Shown here one piece after another: positions 1 to 6,965 of a stretch of 23,913 bases of DNA. How positions within the stretch are numbered: the stretch's first letter is position 1; each line of letters begins with the position of its first letter. This DNA is from a virus. Where the stretch lies: the IMG/VR virus record IMGVR_UViG_3300023174_000629, positions 1 through 23,913 of that record. One strand, written 5' to 3'. The position numbers and the translations under genes are program-made. A model generated the notes under the pieces. That model saw only the letters and a list, made by a program, of their open reading frames with translations, was not told the DNA's origin and made no database searches.

Positions 1-407
1 TTCCGAATCACCCAATGGCGTTGGGCGATTCCCTTGAGGATGCCTTCTAGGTAGTCAACCTTCTCCTGCTGATACTCAATCTTGGATTGTAGATCAGAGA
101 GTTGCTTATCGGAATCCATGTAGATCTCAAGATCGTTGCGGAGGATCTTGGATTGGAACGGTTCCCATCCCAATTCATCCAAACGCTCCTGCGACATCTT
201 GCCTGTGTAGTATTCCCACTTATCACGGCGAAGCATCCTGTAGTCAGCCTGTGCCTTGCGTAGGGCTAGGCGTTCGTCATGGAAGATTACGAGATACTTG
301 TTGTGCAACTGCGGAATGCGTACAGATTCGCTGCCCAACTCAGTATCGTCAATTGGCAGATCTTTCTCTGCCATCTCTTTAATCTTGTCAAGATGCATAG
401 TGGTCAT
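1..407 (-). CDS. uvsY: UvsY-like recombination mediator, 3' end cut by window edge
   Basis: The frame is open from the ATG at 407 to the window edge (135 complete codons). In T4, UvsY loads the UvsX recombinase onto gp32-coated single-stranded DNA during recombination-dependent replication. The protein starts MTTMHLDKIKEMAEKDLPID, then has IPQLHNKYLVIF, a basic YRMLRRDKWEYYTGKM segment, and a C-terminal helical part with SDKQLSDLQSKIEYQQEKV. This matches UvsY proteins of marine T4-like phages as remembered: an acidic N-terminus, an IPxLHxKY segment, a YYTGK segment and a helical oligomerisation end. T4 UvsY is 137 residues, so probably only a few residues are missing. A GGGGTGA sequence at 414-420 lies 6 nt before the start; a second in-frame ATG at 398 is possible. 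The gene begins 24 nt after the tube-like protein stop and seems co-transcribed with it. Confidence 0.88.
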   Translation of the reverse strand, partial: MTTMHLDKIKEMAEKDLPIDDTELGSESVRIPQLHNKYLVIFHDERLALRKAQADYRMLRRDKWEYYTGKMSQERLDELGWEPFQSKILRNDLEIYMDSDKQLSDLQSKIEYQQEKVDYLEGILKGIAQRHWVIR

Positions 408-413
408 AGTATA

Positions 414-420
414 TCACCCC
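414..420 (-). promoter_or_regulatory. Ribosome binding site of uvsY
   Basis: GGGGTGA on the minus strand is 6 nt from the ATG at 407 and supports that start over the ATG at 398. Confidence 0.5.
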
Positions 421-431
421 CGCGATGAAAG

Positions 432-995
432 TCAAAGGTTTGTCGTTGTGTATCCCGATATGGAAAACTTCAAAGTCGCAGACATTGTGGTGATATCAAC
501 CACATCATTTGAAAACTCCAGACCAGATAGATCTACGGGTATCAAACCTACAAAGTCAATCTTTCGGAATGGGTTCTTTTTGTTGGTAAGCAGTATTAGC
601 GATCCTTCCTCGGATGCACCTTCATTGTAATTTTGCTTGGTAACAAAAGATTGATAACCCGTGTTTTCAAGAATCCATTGAACTACCGCATAGTAATTTG
701 AGAAGTCCTCATTGATGAGAAACTTGAGAGACAGCGTTCCGTAACTGAATGAGGACTTGGGAAACTTGACGGTAGGACCAATCATAAACTCCGAACTCAA
801 TGGCTCTGCACCGCATTCGGGAAGAGTGAACTCCTGAATGAAATATGTCATAGTTGGTATTTTACGAAATGAAAACAGAAAGTTTGTCGGAATCGCCAAA
901 TTGGTATTTGGCTTGTTTGCAACTGCACCAATAATCGTGCGATCTGCAACTCCGTAATCCTTCTCCACATAGATTTTGTCGGGGTCAATGCTCAT
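432..995 (-). CDS. Tail-tube-fold virion protein B (paralogue of neighbour)
   Basis: A 187-residue protein clearly paralogous to the 181-residue protein just upstream. Both share PTNFxFSxxxxP near the N-terminus (here residues 36-47), a KFLINED-FSNY segment (residues 91-101; KFLVNED-LSNY in the neighbour), an EEGxLxxLxN segment, a FxGLxPxxxSxL segment, and an ending DxTTMxAT. The same order of patterns (F-x-V-x-ND, then a GLxPxxxxxL strand, then a beta-rich end) occurs in gp19 tube proteins, so a tail-tube fold is inferred; T4 gp54 and gp48 are known baseplate relatives of that fold. Its ATG overlaps the upstream stop in ATGA, indicating translational coupling. A tube-initiation or tail-end role is a guess, as is any identity with gp3, which I cannot show. 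Confidence 0.6.
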   Translation of the reverse strand: MSIDPDKIYVEKDYGVADRTIIGAVANKPNTNLAIPTNFLFSFRKIPTMTYFIQEFTLPECGAEPLSSEFMIGPTVKFPKSSFSYGTLSLKFLINEDFSNYYAVVQWILENTGYQSFVTKQNYNEGASEEGSLILLTNKKNPFRKIDFVGLIPVDLSGLEFSNDVVDITTMSATLKFSISGYTTTNL

Positions 996-1537
996 GCGTT
1001 GCTCAATTTCTCATAGGTGTAGTAAGTAAATGCCATAGAAACTGTAGCCGTCATAGTCGTGACATCTGTCTCTGTTGTCTTGTATGCCAACTCGCTGACA
1101 TTGGTGGGAAACAATCCACGGAAGGTGATACGGAATATTGGTGTCTTGCGATTACTCAATACTAACAAGTAACCTTCTTCTGACATCCAATTTCGCCATG
1201 TCACGCCGTTGAAATCATTGAGTCCTGCACATTCCTTTGACCATTTAACCAATGAATTGTAATTAGACAGATCTTCATTGACCAAAAACTTGAATACAGC
1301 ATCTCCGTGGGTTACTGCCTCACTCGTTGACTTGAATGTAGATCTGCCGCCAGGAAATCCCGTAGGAACATTGATAGTGGGATTGCCCCAACCTGGCAAT
1401 GAAACTCCTGTGCAAAAATATGCCAAAATAGGAACACGCTTCAAACTAAATTTGAAGTTTGTTGGATTGGTGAGATCCGTATCTGTAGGCATCTTTCCGT
1501 AGATACCATTTTGATAGTCTGCGGGAATTTCGTACAT
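992..1537 (-). CDS. Tail-tube-fold virion protein A
   Basis: A 181-residue protein with PTNFKFSLKRVPILAYF (residues 25-41), a KFLVNEDLSNY segment (83-93), EEGYLLVLSNRKTP (120-133), FRGLFPTNVSEL (139-150) and DVTTMTATVSMAF (158-170). The GLxPTNVxEL string is strikingly like the GLWPTNVGEL that I remember from T4 gp19, and the final beta-rich segment fits the same fold. It is therefore called a tail-tube-like structural protein, distinct from the genuine gp19 at 8488-9120. A GGAGG ribosome site sits 4 nt before the ATG, and a TCTAAATA late-promoter motif lies 15 nt before it. It heads a unit containing its paralogue and uvsY. A baseplate or tail-tip location is inferred from fold only. Confidence 0.62.
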   Translation of the reverse strand: MYEIPADYQNGIYGKMPTDTDLTNPTNFKFSLKRVPILAYFCTGVSLPGWGNPTINVPTGFPGGRSTFKSTSEAVTHGDAVFKFLVNEDLSNYNSLVKWSKECAGLNDFNGVTWRNWMSEEGYLLVLSNRKTPIFRITFRGLFPTNVSELAYKTTETDVTTMTATVSMAFTYYTYEKLSNA

Positions 1538-1552
1538 GGTGCCTCCAAGATG

Positions 1553-1560
1553 TATTTAGA
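1553..1560 (-). promoter_or_regulatory. Late promoter motif TCTAAATA
   Basis: TCTAAATA on the minus strand, 15 nt before the tube-like protein A start and just after the gp23 terminator. It belongs to an eight-member set of related motifs in this window and resembles the T4 late promoter TATAAATA. Confidence 0.6.
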
Positions 1561-1594
1561 TATAAAAGAACAGGAGCGGCATTTCTGCCGCTCC
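1561..1594 (-). terminator. Hairpin terminator after gp23
   Basis: Read on the minus strand, GGAGCGGCA - GAAA - TGCCGCTCC is a perfect 9-bp stem (1573-1594) with a GNRA-type tetraloop, followed by TG and then TTCTTTTATA (1561-1570). It begins 38 nt after the gp23 stop and immediately precedes the promoter of the next unit. It has the form of an intrinsic terminator and could also protect the gp23 mRNA 3' end. Confidence 0.8.
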
Positions 1595-1632
1595 CATTCC
1601 AAGTGTGGGGGTAACTTGATGCGTACTTTGTA

Positions 1633-3012
1633 TCAGAAGAGGTTATTGACCTTGACGATACGGTAGTACTGGTTGGTGCGTGCTGCGGATGTTGAATCAA
1701 CATCAGCGATTGGAGCGTTGCTGTTGTCCAAGACAAAGGGATTGTTGACCATGCCGTAGCGGGTCTTGAATCCGATCTTTGGCTGGAACGAGTTTTCACC
1801 AACAGCGCGTACCATCTGTAGCGGAACATATGGGCAGTAGAACATACCTGCATCATATGGGCTGGAACCCTTATATCCGACACAGAAGAAGTCGGAAGCA
1901 AGAGTTGTTGAGTAGTAAGGATCAATGTAGACGCGGAGGCGACCATTGAGAACACCTGCGAAGGTGTTGCCTGTGTCATCAACCTGAAGGTTGGTGGACA
2001 AGGCTGGTGCGTAGTCTAGTACACCAGACATGGCGAGAGCCGAAGCAACATCGCTGGAGCAGAGGACAAAGTTGCCCTTGCCACGGCGGGTATCCTTGGC
2101 GATCTGATTGCACTCACGCTCAATCTGGAACAGTAGACCCTTGAACTTCTCAACCGACCAACGACCGTTGGAGTCAACATTGAGGTCAAAGATACCACGG
2201 GTCTGTGTTGTACCAGACTTGGCACCCAACTTCGCGTTGCGGTAAACGGTACGAACAACTTCGCGGTTGATTTCAGCAAGGATTTCGCTGGACAGAATGT
2301 TAGCGAGTTCTGTCTCGGCATCAAGACCGTGAATGGCCTTGAGGTCTTGTGCGAGTTCCATTGTGTATTCAGCCTTGAGCGCACGGGTCTTTGCAGTAAC
2401 CGTGGTCTTTTCAATGCTGAATGCCATCTGAGCAAAGTTGTTAGTAGAACCATCACCTAGTGCTTCACCGACTGCGGTAGAGAAACCGCGAGTGATGCTT
2501 GCCTGTGCATCGGTAAGACCGGTTGCAAGGGTAGCCTCCGATGCGCCAAAGAATGGATCAACATTGTTCTGTTGTTCACCACCGGTGTAGCCGATACCTG
2601 TGTATCCACCACCAGCAACAATGTTCTGACCGCCCGTTCCACCAAACTTGGTGTCGGCTTCGCTGAACAAGGCTTCTTGTCCATTCTGTGTGTTATAACG
2701 AGCGCGGAGAGCAAAGATAAGACCAGTTGGTCCGCTCATTGGCTGAACGCCGCAGATGTCATAAGCAATGAGGTTTGGCATTGAGCGGCGAACGAGCGAG
2801 ATGAGGATTGGATCCCACTTTGCAACGCCACCGGTATCGGAGAAATTACCAGAGGAGTTAGCAGGAGCAAGTTCCTTGAGGTACTGCTCCTGGTTCTCTA
2901 GTAGTTGTGTGGTAACTGTCTTGCGCCAGTTATCCTTGATTTCGGGAAGTTCGGCGTGTTCAACGATTGCCTTCCACTTCTTTTGTAGTGCTTCTGAGAT
3001 TGTCAAGTCCAT
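1633..3012 (-). CDS. gp23: Major capsid protein gp23
   Basis: A 459-residue precursor of the shell protein that forms the hexamers of the T4-type head. Diagnostic segments are LPEI near residue 22, PNLIAYDICGVQPMSGPTG (79-97), ELAQDLKAIHG-DAE, ILAEINREVV, GVLNGRLRVYIDPY, VGYKGSSPYDAGMFYCPYVP and GFKTRYGMVNNPF. The ATG at 3012 is chosen because AGGAG lies exactly 6 nt before it; a TTG six codons upstream would absorb that site into the gene. gp21 removes an N-terminal piece in T4 at an (L/I)xE/A-type site; the aligned place here reads LKE-LAPAN (residues 45-51), with Leu rather than Ala after the Glu. A late-promoter motif lies 55 nt upstream and a strong hairpin follows. No separate gp24 vertex gene is in the window. 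Confidence 0.97.
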   Translation of the reverse strand: MDLTISEALQKKWKAIVEHAELPEIKDNWRKTVTTQLLENQEQYLKELAPANSSGNFSDTGGVAKWDPILISLVRRSMPNLIAYDICGVQPMSGPTGLIFALRARYNTQNGQEALFSEADTKFGGTGGQNIVAGGGYTGIGYTGGEQQNNVDPFFGASEATLATGLTDAQASITRGFSTAVGEALGDGSTNNFAQMAFSIEKTTVTAKTRALKAEYTMELAQDLKAIHGLDAETELANILSSEILAEINREVVRTVYRNAKLGAKSGTTQTRGIFDLNVDSNGRWSVEKFKGLLFQIERECNQIAKDTRRGKGNFVLCSSDVASALAMSGVLDYAPALSTNLQVDDTGNTFAGVLNGRLRVYIDPYYSTTLASDFFCVGYKGSSPYDAGMFYCPYVPLQMVRAVGENSFQPKIGFKTRYGMVNNPFVLDNSNAPIADVDSTSAARTNQYYRIVKVNNLF

Positions 3013-3018
3013 TTTTGT

Positions 3019-3023
3019 CTCCT
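3019..3023 (-). promoter_or_regulatory. Ribosome binding site fixing the gp23 start
   Basis: AGGAG on the minus strand, 6 nt from the ATG at 3012. It decides against the longer reading from an upstream TTG. Confidence 0.8.
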
Positions 3024-3067
3024 GTGACAAATTAGTTTTAGTTGAAAGTAACTGTGTCTAACTTCAT

Positions 3068-3075
3068 TATTTAGA
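3068..3075 (-). promoter_or_regulatory. Late promoter motif TCTAAATA for gp23
   Basis: TCTAAATA on the minus strand in the gp22-gp23 gap, 55 nt before the gp23 ATG. This implies the longest leader of the eight motif-bearing genes, in front of what is likely the most heavily expressed gene. Confidence 0.6.
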
Positions 3076-3092
3076 AATCACAATTTTTTGAT

Positions 3093-4196
3093 TCACTTGC
3101 GGGTGCGGTTGAGGCGCGAAAGTGCGTTTGCATAGACGCTCATTGACTCGCTGATGTTTTCTACAGCAGGAGCATCAGAGCCGTCTAGCGAATCGCCAAC
3201 TTCTTCCGAAAGAACTTCTTCATTGGTCTCGGCGGAATCGCTATCGGTTCCACCAACTCCGAAGTAAGACTCACGGATGATTTCCATCTTGCTGCGGAAA
3301 TCGCTTTCGTCTTCAAACGAAACGCCTTCTGCCAACTTCTTCATCTTTTCCTTTTGAGTCTCGGCTAGACCATCGCATTGCTCGTCTAGGATGTCAGAAC
3401 GGCGAAGTTCGGCAACCTTCTTGCTGATCTCAACATTCTTGAGGATCTGCTCATTGAGTTCGTTTGTGAGAACTTCAACCTTCTCTGCCATCTCGTCAAC
3501 AAGATCAACCTTGGCATTTGGAACTTCAATGTTATGCTCAAGGAAGAGCGAACGAAGACCCTCAATGAACTGCTCGGCAACCTCTGTACGGATGCCCTTC
3601 TCAACAGCGAGGCGGTTCTCGGTCATCCACTCTTCAATGACATAGGAGAGATACGAATCCAACTGTTCGGTCAACTCGTTCTTGATCTGCTCCTGTGCAG
3701 CCATCAAGCGAGTCTCAAACTCGGTCTCAAGTTCTTCTGCAATGTTTTCAATCCGCTCATTTACAGCGGTTTCAAAGATGGTAGAAGCCTTGGTCTTAAA
3801 GTCTTCGCTCAACTCTTCACCATTGAACATTGCGTCCATGTGAACAGCGAGGTCTTCCTTTGCCATGCGCTTCTTGTCAACGGTTGCCTTCTGCTTGGTT
3901 GCAGAGTCGGCATCCTGTGCAGCAGCACCGACATCAACTGGCTCTGGAATGATTGCACCCTTACCGGTGCCGTCCTGATAGAGACCCTTGTACTTGGCAG
4001 TCTCCTTTGGAAGAGTGACATTGCCAGCGGAGGGTTGCTGCATCTGCTTCTTGGCAGTTACATTTGCCTTCTGCTTTGCGGCTGTGTCGCTCTCTTCGGC
4101 AACGGTCTCTTCTTCAGTATCGGTGGTATCTTCGTCATTATCAAGGATTTCCTCTTCTAGGATTTCCTCTACTTCGTTGTTCTTGAATGAGTCCAT
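3093..4196 (-). CDS. gp22: Prohead core scaffold protein gp22
   Basis: A 367-residue, strongly charged and mainly helical protein between the protease and capsid genes, the exact T4 place of gp22, the main internal scaffold that gp21 later degrades. The first 35 residues are very acidic. Residues about 120-290 look like long amphipathic or coiled-coil helices, for example EELETEFETRLMAAQEQIK. T4 gp22 is about 269 residues, so this protein is longer, mostly through its N-terminal third. That third holds two copies of a KQKA-containing segment (near 36-54 and 97-115) flanking KYKGLYQDGTGKGA (68-81), a motif also found in the 404-residue core protein. LAE/G occurs in the C-terminal half as a possible gp21 site. 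AGGAG precedes the ATG. Confidence 0.88.
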   Translation of the reverse strand: MDSFKNNEVEEILEEEILDNDEDTTDTEEETVAEESDTAAKQKANVTAKKQMQQPSAGNVTLPKETAKYKGLYQDGTGKGAIIPEPVDVGAAAQDADSATKQKATVDKKRMAKEDLAVHMDAMFNGEELSEDFKTKASTIFETAVNERIENIAEELETEFETRLMAAQEQIKNELTEQLDSYLSYVIEEWMTENRLAVEKGIRTEVAEQFIEGLRSLFLEHNIEVPNAKVDLVDEMAEKVEVLTNELNEQILKNVEISKKVAELRRSDILDEQCDGLAETQKEKMKKLAEGVSFEDESDFRSKMEIIRESYFGVGGTDSDSAETNEEVLSEEVGDSLDGSDAPAVENISESMSVYANALSRLNRTRK

Positions 4197-4228
4197 GAAC
4201 TCTCTCCTATTTTAGTGAGGGTGCTTGT

Positions 4229-4236
4229 TATTTATG
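4229..4236 (-). promoter_or_regulatory. Late promoter motif CATAAATA for gp22
   Basis: CATAAATA on the minus strand in the gp21-gp22 gap, 32 nt before the gp22 ATG. It is the second-closest of the set to the T4 consensus. Confidence 0.55.
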
Positions 4237-4242
4237 CTTTTC

Positions 4243-4890
4243 TCAAAGTCCGCGCAGGAACTTATTAAAAGCATTCATCTTGGCTTCCTCAAGGTGTCTT
4301 GAGGAGGTTTTACGGATGTCCTTCTTGATTTGCTCAATGTCCTTTTCTACCAAACGACCGCTTTCCCAGATCCATTCCTTGCCTTCCATGATTCCACGGA
4401 CAAAGGCTTCAGGAGCGGATGGGTCGGCTACAATATCAGCGGCTGTGGCTAGTTGGAAGTCATCCTTAACGACATTTACGCCGTTACGCTCTTCCAAGGA
4501 ACCCATTCCACGGCTAGAAACGCCCAATTTGGCTCCCTCGTCAATGAGGTTTTTAACAATCTTGCCATATGGGGTGTCCATGATCTTGGCGCGACCAATG
4601 AAGTTTGAACCTTCTTGGCGAAGATCGGTAATCATATGGCTTACACGCTCAAGGTTGATGGTTGGACCTTCGGGGTGACCTAGTTCTCCAAAGGCTCTCT
4701 TCTGCTTGACGAAATTATCGTTATAGCGGAAGACTTCCTTTTGCAGGGTCTCCATTGGGTATCTACGCTTGTTGCGGTTGGTGATATTCCCTTGAAGGAA
4801 GATGCCTTCAATGAAATAGTTCTTCTGACCAGGAGCAGGCTCCTCTGTCAGGACTTGGATATTCTCGTTGAGATCACAGAACAGTTTCAT
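4243..4890 (-). CDS. gp21: Prohead core protease gp21
   Basis: A 215-residue protein matching the T4 gp21 prohead serine protease, which sits in the core and cleaves scaffold and capsid precursors during maturation. Visible features are NRNKRRYP (38-45), FGELGHPEGP with the likely catalytic His72, a GRAKIMDTPYG segment (99-109), GVSSRGMGS with the likely nucleophile at Ser125 or Ser126 (123-131), and DIVADPSAPEAFV (152-164). The order His, then Ser, then the D-xx-ADPSAP segment is characteristic of the family. The length is close to T4 gp21 (212). GGAGA lies 5 nt before the ATG. The C-terminal tail SRHLEEAKMNAFNKF may be self-processed; this is an inference. Confidence 0.95.
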   Translation of the reverse strand: MKLFCDLNENIQVLTEEPAPGQKNYFIEGIFLQGNITNRNKRRYPMETLQKEVFRYNDNFVKQKRAFGELGHPEGPTINLERVSHMITDLRQEGSNFIGRAKIMDTPYGKIVKNLIDEGAKLGVSSRGMGSLEERNGVNVVKDDFQLATAADIVADPSAPEAFVRGIMEGKEWIWESGRLVEKDIEQIKKDIRKTSSRHLEEAKMNAFNKFLRGL

Positions 4891-4908
4891 TAGGGTCTCC
4901 GTGTTAGA

Positions 4909-5289
4909 TTAGAAGGGAACAAATTCCAAATATGCAGTTACAATTGTTCCAGTAGTAGGAACTTCAACTCTGAATGTTCCATCGGCAGGTGATACTGCGT
5001 TGTTTGGAAGAGTCATTCTTTCAAAGTCAATTGTGCCAGAGTTGTTTCCTGCAAGCATGAATGCAGTTCCGCCTGTTGCGCCATAGCGGAGAAGAACACT
5101 TGCACTTCCGCTGATACCATATACAATTCTAGATAGATTTGCGGATGAATTGGTAATTCGTGCATCTATATTTGCGGCATCAAATGCAGAGTTCGTGATA
5201 CCAAATGAAATAGTTCCACTAGTATCGCCATACACTCCAACAACACAACGATTTCTTGTTTGAACAAGATAAGTTGATGAATTTCCCAT
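4909..5289 (-). CDS. Small unrecognised beta-rich protein between core genes
   Basis: A 126-residue protein, low in Lys and rich in Ser, Thr, Gly and Asn, with alternating hydrophobic stretches typical of a small beta-sandwich virion protein. It has a GTFRVEVPTTGTIVTAYLEF end. No signal peptide or membrane segment is evident. Its ATG overlaps the upstream stop in TAATG, so it is translationally coupled to the 147-residue gene, and gp21 follows after 18 nt. T4 has gp67 and gp68 here, but this composition is unlike those helical core proteins. A capsid-surface decoration protein is possible by position and composition only; I do not recognise a family. Confidence 0.6.
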   Translation of the reverse strand: MGNSSTYLVQTRNRCVVGVYGDTSGTISFGITNSAFDAANIDARITNSSANLSRIVYGISGSASVLLRYGATGGTAFMLAGNNSGTIDFERMTLPNNAVSPADGTFRVEVPTTGTIVTAYLEFVPF

Positions 5290-5732
5290 TATTCAGTCTC
5301 CTTTAATTGATCAAGGCAGAACTGAATTGCTGCCTCATGCGTTTTTCTTGATTCAATCACCATTGTTCGCAGAGCAATTTGATTTTCTTCTGAAAGTGCA
5401 TCATGCGTTGCAATGACTGCTTGTGCGTGTGTAGGTGACAGACGAATGACATCTCCATCCATTAAGCGAATTGTTTTGCCTGTTCCTACTGCGGTTTCCG
5501 CAAGAGTCTTGATGACCTTTGCGGTTGTTTCCATCAACTGATAGTTTTCGTTCAATCTCTTGATGTTGTTGCGAACGACATCAACAGTATCTGCATGGCA
5601 CTCTACGGAAAGTTTGAATTCAGAAGTAGAGGGAACTGTGCGTAGATGAATTCCACCAATGTGACAGCAAAGATAGTTTACGGCTTCGTCTAGCCGTTCT
5701 TTGCTCTTGAACTTGTAAATGATTGTTGGCAT
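5289..5732 (-). CDS. Unrecognised 147-residue protein between portal and protease genes
   Basis: A mixed alpha/beta protein. The N-terminal half (MPTIIYKFKSKERLDEAVNY, then EFKLSVECHADTVDVVRNNI) looks like a small beta-alpha-beta unit, and the second half is largely helical. The ATG directly follows the TAA of the 404-residue gene with no spacer, and AAAGGA lies inside that gene's end. The stop overlaps the next start (TAATG). It lies in the T4 gp67/gp68 slot but shares no pattern I can recognise with either. It is probably expressed with the head genes; a role in head assembly is inferred only from position. Confidence 0.6.
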   Translation of the reverse strand: MPTIIYKFKSKERLDEAVNYLCCHIGGIHLRTVPSTSEFKLSVECHADTVDVVRNNIKRLNENYQLMETTAKVIKTLAETAVGTGKTIRLMDGDVIRLSPTHAQAVIATHDALSEENQIALRTMVIESRKTHEAAIQFCLDQLKETE

Positions 5733-6947
5733 TTATCCTTTGTAGTTCTTCTTGATATATGCAAAGAAACGCTTCTTCTGATCATCAGACTTGAGATCTG
5801 AAGGAGCAGAGATGTTGAACTTCTTCATTGCAGCCTTGAAGAAACGCTCATATTCTGCCTTATCGCCTTCCTTGAAAGTCATGTTCTCTTTATTGAACAT
5901 ATCCTTGAACTCATCAAGAACACCTTCAGTCACGCTCTTTGGCATGAAAGGATGTACAGGCTTGCCGGTGTCGTATGGATCAGGAACAAATGCACCCTTA
6001 CCCGATCCATCGTCATATAGACCGGCATACTTGTTCTTCCCGTTCTTTTGCTCTTCTTGCATTTTCTCCATGCGCTCCATACGAGCCTTGCGATATTGCT
6101 CAAGACGAGACAGAGTATTGCGTACTAAACGAGTACGACCATCTAGATCTACTTTTTCAATTAGATCATTTTGTGTTTCTACTGATTCCTTTTTTGTATC
6201 GGGAAGCATAGGAGTCTTCTTTGTAGTCATCTCAATGTACTGCTTGGACATTTCTACTGCCGATTCCATACCTGGAAAGAAGTTCCATCTTGTGCCATCA
6301 ATATAGACACGAATAGGACGCGAAAGACCAAGACCTACTTGCTTGAGTTCAACAATCTTTCCTTCGTGCTGAAATGTCTTGACAAGGAATTCCTTTTCAA
6401 TTGTTGGATTCAGCCCATCATCGGATTGCTTGCGAATTTCAAATCCACCTGGAACAGGCTTGAGTGATGCAATATCAACGCTGTTGTCCATGACAGCATC
6501 AATCTGCCTTTGCATGGTGTCAAGTTCAGCCTTGCCAAGAACATTTCTCTTAATCTCTACTGCATCAGCCTTTGCTTTGTTTGCAGTCACAAAAGACTTT
6601 GCCTTGGCTAGATCTGCCTTTGCCTTTAGTTCAGCAGCCTTGCCATCAACAACAGGTGCAGCGGCTTCGCTTTTTGTCTTGATTGTCTTTGAAGAAGGTG
6701 GTGGAAGAAGTGTATTGCCATTTTTCTTCTTTACACCAACTACGGGAGGAGCAGTAGGAGCAAGAATGTTTGCTTCGGAAACAGTTTGCTCATTTTCTCC
6801 TAGGATCTCGGTAGCAACAGCCTGACGGCGTGAATCCAATGCAGCATATAGACGGCTAGCAAGTTCTTGTGATAGAACAGACTTGAAAGAAATTGCATCT
6901 CTGTCGTTGACCGAATCTATTGCATTTGAAAGATTGTTGCGTTCCAT
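5733..6947 (-). CDS. Prohead core / internal head protein, gp67-gp68-like
   Basis: A 404-residue protein right after the portal gene, where T4 encodes the core proteins gp67 and gp68. The N-terminus NAIDSVNDRDAISFKSVLSQ followed by LDSRRQAVATEIL has the helical form common in head-core proteins of T4-like phages. A Lys/Ala/Pro-rich low-complexity part covers about residues 60-135, a globular part about 160-245 contains GLSRPIRVYIDGTRWNFFPG, and a basic helix RLEQYRKARMERMEKM spans 281-296. The motif KYAGLYDDGSGKGAFVP (306-322) recurs in gp22. The end, SDDQKKRFFAYIKKNYKG, is a C-terminal form I associate with T4-like structural proteins. VSE/A at 56-59 fits the gp21 cleavage pattern. AAGGAT lies 5 nt before the ATG. 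Confidence 0.7.
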   Translation of the reverse strand: MERNNLSNAIDSVNDRDAISFKSVLSQELASRLYAALDSRRQAVATEILGENEQTVSEANILAPTAPPVVGVKKKNGNTLLPPPSSKTIKTKSEAAAPVVDGKAAELKAKADLAKAKSFVTANKAKADAVEIKRNVLGKAELDTMQRQIDAVMDNSVDIASLKPVPGGFEIRKQSDDGLNPTIEKEFLVKTFQHEGKIVELKQVGLGLSRPIRVYIDGTRWNFFPGMESAVEMSKQYIEMTTKKTPMLPDTKKESVETQNDLIEKVDLDGRTRLVRNTLSRLEQYRKARMERMEKMQEEQKNGKNKYAGLYDDGSGKGAFVPDPYDTGKPVHPFMPKSVTEGVLDEFKDMFNKENMTFKEGDKAEYERFFKAAMKKFNISAPSDLKSDDQKKRFFAYIKKNYKG

Positions 6948-6965
6948 ATTTGATCCTTATCCTGA

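Noticed and set aside
1446-2714. Minus-strand frames in other phases inside gp23 (for example 1446-1982, 2016-2456)
   Set aside because: They lie wholly or largely inside gp23 and have Arg/Ser-rich out-of-frame composition.
2979-2994. ISE/A near the gp23 N-terminus as a protease site
   Set aside because: It would remove only about seven residues, far from the place where T4-type gp23 is cut; likely chance.
3534-4160. Plus-strand open frame of 208 codons opposite gp22
   Set aside because: Shadow of a confidently coding gene: odd Cys/Leu-rich composition, no ribosome site, and all other genes are on the minus strand. The same applies to plus-strand frames at 256-630, 5791-6306 and 6379-6825.
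4211-4222. ACCCTCACTAAA on the minus strand before gp22, a 12-base match to the core of the phage T3 RNA polymerase promoter
   Set aside because: The initiation bases (GGGA) and the upstream AT part do not match, no T3-type polymerase is in the window, and a CATAAATA late motif explains transcription. Probably chance.
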